From: an uncultured Prevotella sp.
GTDB lineage: Bacteria; Bacteroidota; Bacteroidia; Bacteroidales; Bacteroidaceae
Length of the DNA stretch: 12,436 nucleotides
Direction: 5' to 3'
NCBI GenBank assembly: GCA_900555035.1
Contig: USJX01000083.1
Span: 1 to 12,436, forward strand
Shown: piece by piece, positions 1 to 6,628 of the stretch
Layout of the letters: each line of letters starts with the position of its first letter
Position numbering within the stretch: the first letter of the stretch is position 1
Program-made: the position numbers and the translations under genes
Notes under the pieces: generated by a model
Databases searched by the model: none
Told to the model about the DNA's origin: nothing
What the model saw: the letters and a program-made list of their open reading frames with translations, nothing else

Positions 1-132
1 CAAATCAGACTTCAAAAAATCCGGATATTGGAAATCAGGGAGTTACATAACGGGTAGCTGCAATGTGGGCTAAAAGAGACGTTCTTACAACAACGAAGAG
101 ACGTTCTTGCAACCAAGAAGCCCTACGCTTTA
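1..132. other. Gene-free segment downstream of the Fic gene
   Basis: No convincing coding region is visible. All three forward frames are open from the window edge for a short distance (stops near 46-75), so the last codons of a gene entering from the left cannot be excluded, but nothing is recognisable. The right half holds a short tandem repeat, listed separately. I see no hairpin followed by a T-run that would end transcription of the leftward Fic gene. Confidence 0.4.
75..114. repeat. Two-copy imperfect direct repeat, 22-bp spacing
   Basis: An 18-base unit of the form AGAGACGTTCTTRCAACM occurs at 75-92 and again at 97-114, differing at two positions. It lies just past the 3' end of the Fic gene. 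No inverted symmetry or spacer structure is seen, so it is neither a terminator nor a CRISPR. Its function is unknown. Confidence 0.6.
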
Positions 133-1263
133 TCAAGGAAAAACCAACTCATAATTGGTGCTTCTGCCACCCTCTCCTGTGGGTCTCAATATGCCCTTGG
201 CTATCAAATCCTTGATGTCACGATTGGCCGTGTCCTGAGAACAATGATTTATCTTATACCATTTGGAGGAATTCAACTTGCCTTCAAAACCATCAAAAAG
301 CATGTTGAGAACCTTACGCTGACGCTCGTTGATGGAAACCATACGATGCGCATCCCAAAACCTGGACTTGCGCAATACTCCTTCTGTTTTCGCAAAAGCA
401 GCTTCCAGCGCTAACTTCAATGTCTGCAAAAACCACTGAATCCAAGGCGTCACGTCAAGACCACCCTTCTGAGCCTGCTCTAGATATTGATAATAATCTT
501 TACGATGATTCAGAATCTCAGAAGAAAGACTGTAGTAACGCTGGGAGGTCTGATCGGCACGAGACAATAACAGCTCCGTCAATGTTCGGCATATACGACC
601 ATTGCCATCATCGAAGGGATGAATCGTGACAAACCAAAGATGCATAACGGCTGTCTTCACCAACGGATCAAGCGTATTTTCAGAATCAAACCAGTAAAGA
701 AAATCTGACATCATACATGGAACGTCCTTACTTGCCGGAGCCTCATAATGTATCTTCTCATGGCCTAAAGGTCCAGAAACAACTTGCATAGGCTCTTCGC
801 CCTGACGCCAATCGCCCACTAGAATTTTATGGATACCACTTCTTCCCGTAGGAAACAAAGCTGCATGCCAGGAGAACAAGCGTTCGGCATCCAACGGCAT
901 ATCGTAATGCTGCACAGCATCTACCATCACCTGTACGACTCCTTCTGTATAATGATCGGAGCTTTTCAATCCTTCATACTCCAAACCTAACTGTCGTGCA
1001 ACAGACGAGCGGACACTGTCTCTATTTAATTCCTCGCCTTCAATTTTTGCAGAGTGTACAATTTCCTGTGTCATAGACTCCAGCATAGACAGATTCTGTT
1101 CTTCAAAACCGAACATGGAAACTCTTCCCAGCAATTTGCCTCTCAGCAGATTGATTTCTGCCAGGATATTGCTGAAACTGGTATCATCCCATTGCATGTG
1201 GGGCCAACCTTCCTGTTGCCATATATATTTTGTACCTCTCATCATTGTAGTCTTTTTAATCAT
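133..1263 (-). CDS. Fic family protein with DUF4172-like N-terminus, probable protein adenylyltransferase
   Basis: Fic enzymes usually move AMP from ATP to a hydroxyl on a target protein, in the cytoplasm. The canonical motif HPFDDGNGR is intact (residues 222-230 counted from a TTG at 1284, seven less from the start chosen here), including the catalytic His and the phosphate-binding Gly-Asn-Gly-Arg. Upstream, SAKIEG (78-83, same count) fits the class II inhibitory motif [S/T]xxxE[G/N], whose Glu blocks ATP. The N-terminus (YIWQQEGWPHMQWD) resembles DUF4172. The C-terminal 65 or so residues look like a winged helix ending in a GRSTNYEL turn. I choose the ATG at 1263 because the TTG further upstream lies inside the likely -7 promoter element. 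The gene follows hppA on the same strand after 180 bp but appears to have its own promoter and a palindromic operator array. The target is unknown. Fold and motif assignment are firm; autoregulation by the winged helix is inference. Confidence 0.9.
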   Translation of the reverse strand: MIKKTTMMRGTKYIWQQEGWPHMQWDDTSFSNILAEINLLRGKLLGRVSMFGFEEQNLSMLESMTQEIVHSAKIEGEELNRDSVRSSVARQLGLEYEGLKSSDHYTEGVVQVMVDAVQHYDMPLDAERLFSWHAALFPTGRSGIHKILVGDWRQGEEPMQVVSGPLGHEKIHYEAPASKDVPCMMSDFLYWFDSENTLDPLVKTAVMHLWFVTIHPFDDGNGRICRTLTELLLSRADQTSQRYYSLSSEILNHRKDYYQYLEQAQKGGLDVTPWIQWFLQTLKLALEAAFAKTEGVLRKSRFWDAHRMVSINERQRKVLNMLFDGFEGKLNSSKWYKINHCSQDTANRDIKDLIAKGILRPTGEGGRSTNYELVFP

Positions 1264-1281
1264 GATTTCAAATTTTCCCTG

Positions 1282-1312
1282 CAAAAATATACATTTTTAT
1301 CGAATGCTGCAA
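1282..1312 (-). promoter_or_regulatory. Putative Bacteroidetes-type promoter of the Fic gene
   Basis: Read on the minus strand, TTG (1310-1312) is followed after 20 bases by TATTTTTG (1282-1289), which fits TAnnTTTG. Transcription would start near 1276, leaving a leader of about 12 bases before the ATG at 1263. The element overlaps a TTG codon at 1284, which argues against translation starting there. The -33 element adjoins the first palindromic half-site at 1315. Confidence 0.6.
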
Positions 1313-1314
1313 GT

Positions 1315-1395
1315 TTTGCGGAGATTATTTGGATTATTCTCCGCAAATTTGCGGAGAATAATCATAAAGGAGGATAACCATAAAGGAGAATAACC
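1315..1395. promoter_or_regulatory. Palindromic half-site array upstream of the Fic gene (candidate operator)
   Basis: A perfect 32-bp palindrome fills 1332-1363; each half is TTTGCGGAGAATAAT plus an outer C. A third near-identical half (TTTGCGGAGATTATT) lies at 1315-1329 and touches the Fic -33 element. To the right, two further 16-base units (1364-1379 and 1380-1395) keep the GGAGRATAACC part but have ATAAA in place of TTTGC. Five half-site-like units thus sit at about 16-base spacing. No T-run follows the palindrome on either strand, so it looks like a protein-binding array and not a terminator. A likely binder is the Fic protein's own winged helix, by inference. Confidence 0.65.
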
Positions 1396-1443
1396 CTGAA
1401 AAGGATGGAGCTTTCTAATATTATTTTAACTCAATCCTCTGTC

Positions 1444-3648
1444 TTACAAGAACGCAATGGTCAAACCCGCCATCACGATGCTTACCATCGACATCAGTTT
1501 TATCAAAATATTTAACGATGGACCCGATGTATCCTTAAACGGATCGCCCACCGTATCACCCACTATCGTGGCCTTGTGGTTCTCGCTACCCTTGCCGCCA
1601 AAACTGCCCTCTTCTATCATCTTCTTCGCATTATCCCATGCGCCTCCAGAATTTGACATGAATACGGCTAGCGTGAATCCGGCAGCCAGACCGCCCGTAA
1701 GAAGTCCCAATACGCCGGCTACACCCAAAACCAAACCTACTACAATAGGAATAATAATGGCCAGCAACGATGGGATAATCATCTCGCGCTGAGCACTACG
1801 GGTACTAATCTCCACACATCTTCCGTAATCAGGCACAGCCTGACCCTCAAGGATTCCCTTGATTTCCCTGAACTGGCGGCGAACCTCCTGAACCATGGAT
1901 TCAGCAGCTCTGCCCACGGCTCCCATCGTCAATCCGCAGAACAGGAAGGCGGCCATCGCTCCCAGGAAGGCACCTACCAATACCTTCGGATTAATGAGAT
2001 TCACCTGGAAGAAATTGATGAAATCGATGGTGGTGGCACTCGTAGGATCAAAGAGATTTCCGGCAGCATCCACATACTGCTTGCCATTCTCTACGGCTCG
2101 AATCATAGCTATCTTGATTTCCTCGATATAAGAGGCAAGAAGTGCCAATGCCGTGAGGGCGGCTGAACCGATGGCAAAGCCCTTGCCGGTGGCTGCCGTA
2201 GTGTTGCCCAAGGCATCGAGGGCATCGGTGCGCTCACGAACTTCCTTGCCCAATCCGCTCATCTCGGCATTACCTCCGGCGTTATCGGCGATAGGACCGT
2301 AGGCATCCGTAGCAAGGGTGATACCGAGCGTTGACAGCATACCTACGGCCGCGATGCCAATACCGTAAAGTCCTGTACTGATTGACTTTGCCGACATCGA
2401 CATATCAAAGCCATTGGCGCAGAGGAAACTCAGCATGATGGCCACCGAAATGGTTACCACAGGAATCATGGTTGAAATCATTCCCGTTCCAATGCCCTTG
2501 ATAATCACCGTGGCAGGTCCCGTCTGCGAAGCCTCAGCTATCTTCTGCGTAGGCTTGTAACTCTGCGAGGTGTAATACTCCGTGGCCTGACCGATGATGA
2601 CACCTGCCACCAATCCGCTGATAACGGAGAAGGACAGTCCGAGCCAATTCTCAATGCCCAGGAGATATAATATTACAAAAGTGGCTACGGCGATGAGACC
2701 GGCGCTCACGTTGGTGCCGAGACCCAAAGAATGGAGCAGATCTTTCATGGATGCGCCCTCCCTGGTACGCACCAGGAAGATGCCGATGAGCGAAAGGAAG
2801 ATGCCGATGGCGGCGATAATCATAGGGGCTATAACGGCACGAAGCTGCATATCGCTGTTCATGGCAAAGGCGGTGGCGCCCAGGGCGGCGGTGGATAGAA
2901 TAGAGCCGCAATAGCTCTCGTAGAGGTCGGCACCCATGCCGGCTACATCGCCCACGTTATCGCCCACATTATCGGCTATGGTGGCAGGATTTCGAGGGTC
3001 ATCCTCAGGGATGTTTGCCTCTACCTTTCCCACAAGGTCGGCACCCACATCGGCAGCCTTGGTATAGATTCCTCCACCCACTCGGGCAAAGAGTGCCTGG
3101 GTGGATGCTCCCATTCCGAAGGTGAGCATGGTGGTGGTGATGGTGATGAGGGCTGTGGATTCGCCTGCATACACGGCGTTAAGAACAATAAACCAGATGG
3201 CGATGTCGAGCAAGCCGAGTCCTACCACCACGAGTCCCATTACGGCTCCGCTGCGAAAGGCTATCTTCAAGCCCTTGTCGAGTCCGGTTCGTGCTCCATG
3301 GGCTGTACGTGCCGAAGCGTAGGTGGCTGTCTTCATGCCGAAGAAGCCTGCCAAGCCCGAGAAGAGACCGCCGGTGAGGAAGGCGAACGGAACCCACGGG
3401 TTCTGCACCTTCAAGCCGTATGCCATGAAGGCGAAAACGATGGCAAGAACAGCGAAGACTATCGCCACCACCTTATACTGCTGCTTGAGATAAGCCATGG
3501 CGCCTTTTCTTACGTGTTCAGCAATTTCTCTCATTCTGTCGGTTCCTTCGTCTTCATTCATCATGGAGCGGAAGAAATACCATGCCATTCCCAATGCCAC
3601 GATGCTGGCTATCGGGATGAGCCAAAAAACTAATGGAATGTTGTTCAT
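1444..3648 (-). CDS. hppA: Membrane-bound ion-pumping pyrophosphatase, K+-dependent, probable Na+,H+ type
   Basis: This polytopic inner-membrane enzyme splits pyrophosphate and uses the energy to pump cations outward. At 734 residues it has the usual family length, with about 16 hydrophobic segments. Substrate and Mg2+ motifs are intact: DVGADLVGKVE (200-210), DDPRNPATIADNVGDNVGD (216-234), the DNAGGNAEM loop (455-463) and the C-terminal DTVGDPFKDTSGPSLN (698-713). GNTTAATGKG (481-490) has Ala where K+-independent pumps carry Lys, so K+ dependence is expected. The four residues I recall as diagnostic of Na+,H+-PPases of the Bacteroides type (Thr90, Phe94, Asp146, Met176) correspond to Thr92, Phe96, Asp148 and Met179. 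The start follows the glycosidase stop by 20 bp with no promoter visible in the gap, so co-transcription or a promoter inside that gene is likely. Family assignment is very sure; ion specificity is inferred from residues. Confidence 0.97.
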   Translation of the reverse strand: MNNIPLVFWLIPIASIVALGMAWYFFRSMMNEDEGTDRMREIAEHVRKGAMAYLKQQYKVVAIVFAVLAIVFAFMAYGLKVQNPWVPFAFLTGGLFSGLAGFFGMKTATYASARTAHGARTGLDKGLKIAFRSGAVMGLVVVGLGLLDIAIWFIVLNAVYAGESTALITITTTMLTFGMGASTQALFARVGGGIYTKAADVGADLVGKVEANIPEDDPRNPATIADNVGDNVGDVAGMGADLYESYCGSILSTAALGATAFAMNSDMQLRAVIAPMIIAAIGIFLSLIGIFLVRTREGASMKDLLHSLGLGTNVSAGLIAVATFVILYLLGIENWLGLSFSVISGLVAGVIIGQATEYYTSQSYKPTQKIAEASQTGPATVIIKGIGTGMISTMIPVVTISVAIMLSFLCANGFDMSMSAKSISTGLYGIGIAAVGMLSTLGITLATDAYGPIADNAGGNAEMSGLGKEVRERTDALDALGNTTAATGKGFAIGSAALTALALLASYIEEIKIAMIRAVENGKQYVDAAGNLFDPTSATTIDFINFFQVNLINPKVLVGAFLGAMAAFLFCGLTMGAVGRAAESMVQEVRRQFREIKGILEGQAVPDYGRCVEISTRSAQREMIIPSLLAIIIPIVVGLVLGVAGVLGLLTGGLAAGFTLAVFMSNSGGAWDNAKKMIEEGSFGGKGSENHKATIVGDTVGDPFKDTSGPSLNILIKLMSMVSIVMAGLTIAFL

Positions 3649-3668
3649 AACGGTATAATTTATTTTGA

Positions 3669-6404
3669 TTAATACATCACCTTGCGGGTGATTACCTTGC
3701 CCTTTGAATCTATCTGCTTCACGATATTAACGCCCTGATGCTTACTATCTTGCAGAGCTCCATTCAAGGAATAGATTTGCTGCTTAACAATGGTGGCAGA
3801 AGAGGATGAAGAAGAGGAAGGAGAAGTGGCTTCGATGCCCTGGATGCCTGTGATTGGCTCACCCTGATACCAGTGGGCAATGTCTTCAGCTGTCAGGGCA
3901 TAGTTGTAGATGCGGAGGTCGTCGATGTTGCCCTTGAACAGTGGGTCGGAACTAAACTGGCTCTTTCCTACATAGCAGCGACTCAGGTTCAGCATGGCTG
4001 GCGTGCAGGTCATCTGCTTGCTGCCCTTCTGCTTGCCATCCACATAAAGCACAGCCTCCCTATTCTCATCAAGGCTGACTACCACATGATGCCAACCGGT
4101 CTGCAGACGAGATGCCGAAAGTATCTGCTCCACTCCATCGTGCTTGATGACAAAGCGCATCTGGCTGCCATTGCTTGGGGTGAGGAACATATATTCGTCA
4201 GTGCCATTGCCGAAATCGAAGATGCGAGTCCACTGTGCGCCAGTGTTCTTCCAATAAACCCAGGCTCCGATGGTGAAGCAAGCCTGATTAGCCACCTGGG
4301 CTGGCAACTGCAGGAAGGCATCCTGACCATTGAGAACGAGGCTCTGGGTGCCCTCTTTCTTGGATGAAGAAGCGTAAGAGATGGTTCCTGCCGACACGGC
4401 ATCCATCAGATTAATGGTGGTATCGCGCAGACTGCCCTCCATGCTGTAAGAAGCCACCAGGGCAGCCATTTCAGGCAATTCCACCTGCACCTCATCGCCA
4501 GCCTTCGACATGTTGCTGGAGTGGTCGATGGCCTTCAGCTTATATAAATAGGCATGGCCCGGCTCACAAGTGTTATCTACGAAAGCGGTATCCTTCACCT
4601 GTCGGCCTATCACCTGCCACTGGGCATCTTCTGCATCGGCATTGCCACGAAGCACCATGTAGCCCTCCAGATCCTTATCGGCATTGGCTTTCCAGGAAAG
4701 GAGCACCGAAGCCGTCTGAGCCTCAGCCGTTAATCCCTGCGGTACCTTAGGAGCCACGGTTTCGCAAGCCGCACCATAAGGCAGGATGCGCCAGCGCTGC
4801 TCCGCATTGCCCGTAAAGGCATGCTGCTGCACACTGGTGCCATCGGTGGTGTTCATCACCTGAAGATACAAGCCTGAATGGCGAGAACGGATGTAATAAT
4901 CGCCATTGCCGGCGTATTCAAACGACCACTGCTCGTTGCTGCCCACAGTGCCATTATAAGCTATCAGTGTACCGCCATTGGTGGTTGACCAGTTGAGCAC
5001 ATCGACATACATAGCCTGGTTGTTGGCACACTGCAGGGTGAAATATCCAAAGTCGCCGCCAATGCGTGAATCCACGGCTTTGACCACCCATTTCTGGAAT
5101 GACTTCGACTTGGAATAAGTGCCCTGGGTAAGACTAGTGCCCGCCTGCACAGGATTGCCCGCAGCCTGGAGCACCTTTCTTGATTTCTTGTTCATGAGCA
5201 CGTAATCGCCATTGATGATAGGATATGGAGGAACATCCTCGCCGCTGGTGATGCGAACCATGCGCTCGGCATTGGTCTGCCCCTTCTGATAGCCCGTGCC
5301 GCCTGGCATGGTGATGGAGAAGGCACGCATCGGTCCGTAGCCATCGAAATAGACATCACGGCCCTTGGATACGAAATCATAAGAATGGGTGGTTGCCTGG
5401 CGCTCTGAAGAGCCGATGAAGCCCTCTACCTTGCCATCAGGCAGGCGATAAACAGCGGCTGAGGTCCAACTGCCACGGTCTTCGGCATAGCCCAACCGGC
5501 TGCCTCCTGCGGTGTTTGCCTTGCAGAATTCGCCTCTGGCCACACCATCGAAGCTCCACCAGATGCCATTCTCCATGCCATATTCCACACCCACGATGGC
5601 TTCACCCACATTGTGAAGTTCATCGGCGGTAGCCACCTTGCCATCGTTCTTCACGGTCTGGAAGAAAAGGGCATAGTTATCGAAGGAACCTGCCAACTGA
5701 TGGGTGTTTCCCTCGTCAAGATAATCCTTGAGTGCATTGTACCAAGGCAAAGCCTCATCGCAATTAAGCGTATTGCCGCCACAGATGCGGATTCCGGCGA
5801 AATCGGCATCCGCCTTGATGAGTTTGCAGATGTTCAGGAAATCGGCCTTTGTGCCTTCGTTCCATGCCTTATAATCAGGCTCATTGAATGGCGCCACACT
5901 CTCTACGGTGAGTCCCTTCTTCTGGGCATACTTCACGGTGGCCTTGATTACGCGGTACCACTGCTCAGGCTTACCCTTGTAGTTGGCTGCATTGAGCGCC
6001 TCATGGTCGCAGTTGATTTCCACCGAAGTGGCTCCCGAGAGCTTGATATGGGCGATGCGGGAATTGAGGGCAGTTTTCTGGGCTGCAGAAAGCTCGCCGT
6101 CCTCTCCCACCAGGTCGCTAGGCTGGAAAGAGATTCTACCCGTAGAAATCAGATTCTTGCCGATGTGGTTGGTTCCTCGGCGCACGTTACCCTCGTCGTC
6201 CCAAGCGGTATCCATGCCCCAGCGCACCACAAATTCTCTGCCTACATCGTTCCAATCGAAAGGAACGGTGGTGGAACCTACGCTTGGCTGCAAATACATT
6301 GAAGCGTGCGATGGTCGGAAATCTGCGGTCTGAGCCTGGGTGTTCTGTACATACTGTGAGAATGCTGCCAATCCCAAAGCAATGAATAATGTCTTCTTCT
6401 CCAT
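3669..6404 (-). CDS. Secreted multi-module putative glycoside hydrolase (catalytic barrel, ricin-type lectin, FN3, LamG, C-terminal tail)
   Basis: Residues 1-24 form a type I signal peptide (Lys-rich start, hydrophobic core, TQAQ near the cut); no lipobox Cys follows. Residues 30-390 look like a clan GH-A barrel with a beta side domain: VAPFNEP (170-176) gives a candidate acid/base Glu175, and VGVEYGMENGIWW (271-283) a candidate nucleophile Glu274. This resembles GH30-like enzymes, but the family is not certain. Residues 395-545 form a ricin-type beta-trefoil with QKW, EQW and EQRW repeats. Residues 552-645 resemble fibronectin type III, and 648-845 a LamG jellyroll (GWHHVVVSLD, VLYVDG, IDDLRIYNYAL). 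A run of seven Ser (863-869) then leads to a tail (IYSLNGAL, GVNIVK, KVITRKVM) like those ending many Prevotella surface enzymes. The protein probably acts on a glycan in the periplasm or at the cell surface. No SusC/SusD genes adjoin it; hppA follows 20 bp downstream. The substrate cannot be read from sequence. Confidence 0.8.
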   Translation of the reverse strand: MEKKTLFIALGLAAFSQYVQNTQAQTADFRPSHASMYLQPSVGSTTVPFDWNDVGREFVVRWGMDTAWDDEGNVRRGTNHIGKNLISTGRISFQPSDLVGEDGELSAAQKTALNSRIAHIKLSGATSVEINCDHEALNAANYKGKPEQWYRVIKATVKYAQKKGLTVESVAPFNEPDYKAWNEGTKADFLNICKLIKADADFAGIRICGGNTLNCDEALPWYNALKDYLDEGNTHQLAGSFDNYALFFQTVKNDGKVATADELHNVGEAIVGVEYGMENGIWWSFDGVARGEFCKANTAGGSRLGYAEDRGSWTSAAVYRLPDGKVEGFIGSSERQATTHSYDFVSKGRDVYFDGYGPMRAFSITMPGGTGYQKGQTNAERMVRITSGEDVPPYPIINGDYVLMNKKSRKVLQAAGNPVQAGTSLTQGTYSKSKSFQKWVVKAVDSRIGGDFGYFTLQCANNQAMYVDVLNWSTTNGGTLIAYNGTVGSNEQWSFEYAGNGDYYIRSRHSGLYLQVMNTTDGTSVQQHAFTGNAEQRWRILPYGAACETVAPKVPQGLTAEAQTASVLLSWKANADKDLEGYMVLRGNADAEDAQWQVIGRQVKDTAFVDNTCEPGHAYLYKLKAIDHSSNMSKAGDEVQVELPEMAALVASYSMEGSLRDTTINLMDAVSAGTISYASSSKKEGTQSLVLNGQDAFLQLPAQVANQACFTIGAWVYWKNTGAQWTRIFDFGNGTDEYMFLTPSNGSQMRFVIKHDGVEQILSASRLQTGWHHVVVSLDENREAVLYVDGKQKGSKQMTCTPAMLNLSRCYVGKSQFSSDPLFKGNIDDLRIYNYALTAEDIAHWYQGEPITGIQGIEATSPSSSSSSSATIVKQQIYSLNGALQDSKHQGVNIVKQIDSKGKVITRKVMY

Positions 6405-6457
6405 TGAGTTGAAATGTTTTTTACGTTTATAATATGTTAGTTTGTACTAAGTTGCTG

Positions 6458-6489
6458 CAAATATACAAAAAAATATTGGTTCTGAAAAA
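6458..6489 (-). promoter_or_regulatory. Putative promoter of the glycosidase-hppA unit
   Basis: On the minus strand, TATATTTG (6458-6465) is an exact TAnnTTTG element followed by CAGC. The -33 region (about 6485-6489) is only a T-run and not TTTG. The leader would be roughly 45-50 bases. It is back to back with the MATE promoter. Confidence 0.55.
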
Positions 6490-6525
6490 TATCTAGCCAT
6501 TCTTTCGTGAATTTTTGAAGAATAT

Positions 6526-6556
6526 TTTGTTTTCTCATAAAAAAGCAGTAACTTTG
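6526..6556 (+). promoter_or_regulatory. Bacteroidetes-type promoter of the MATE gene
   Basis: TTTG (6526-6529), 19 bases, then TAACTTTG (6549-6556) match both consensus boxes. Transcription would begin near 6563, giving an AT-rich leader of about 65 bases. Because a TTG codon at 6515 lies upstream of this promoter, the longer reading frame starting there cannot be the translated form; the ATG at 6629 is the start. Confidence 0.75.
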
Positions 6557-6628
6557 CCGATTCAAGGACAAAAGAGAAATCATAATTATATAATAATATC
6601 ATTAAAAAGTAAAATAAACAACCAAGTA

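Noticed and set aside
1332..1363. Palindrome as a terminator for hppA
   Set aside because: It lies about 80 bp past the hppA stop and no T-run follows on the minus strand; extra half-sites around it favour protein binding.
1405..1515. 36-codon frame preceded by AAAGGAGG-like sequence
   Set aside because: It overlaps the 3' end of hppA in antisense, and the purine-rich stretch upstream is explained by the half-site repeats.
3677..3691. TCACC/GGTGA stem at the end of the glycosidase gene
   Set aside because: Only 5 bp, within coding sequence, and not followed by a proper T-run, so not convincing as a terminator before hppA.
5613..6302. 229-residue open frame antisense to the glycosidase
   Set aside because: It is opposite the catalytic domain, which has a clear signal peptide and motifs; no family resemblance.
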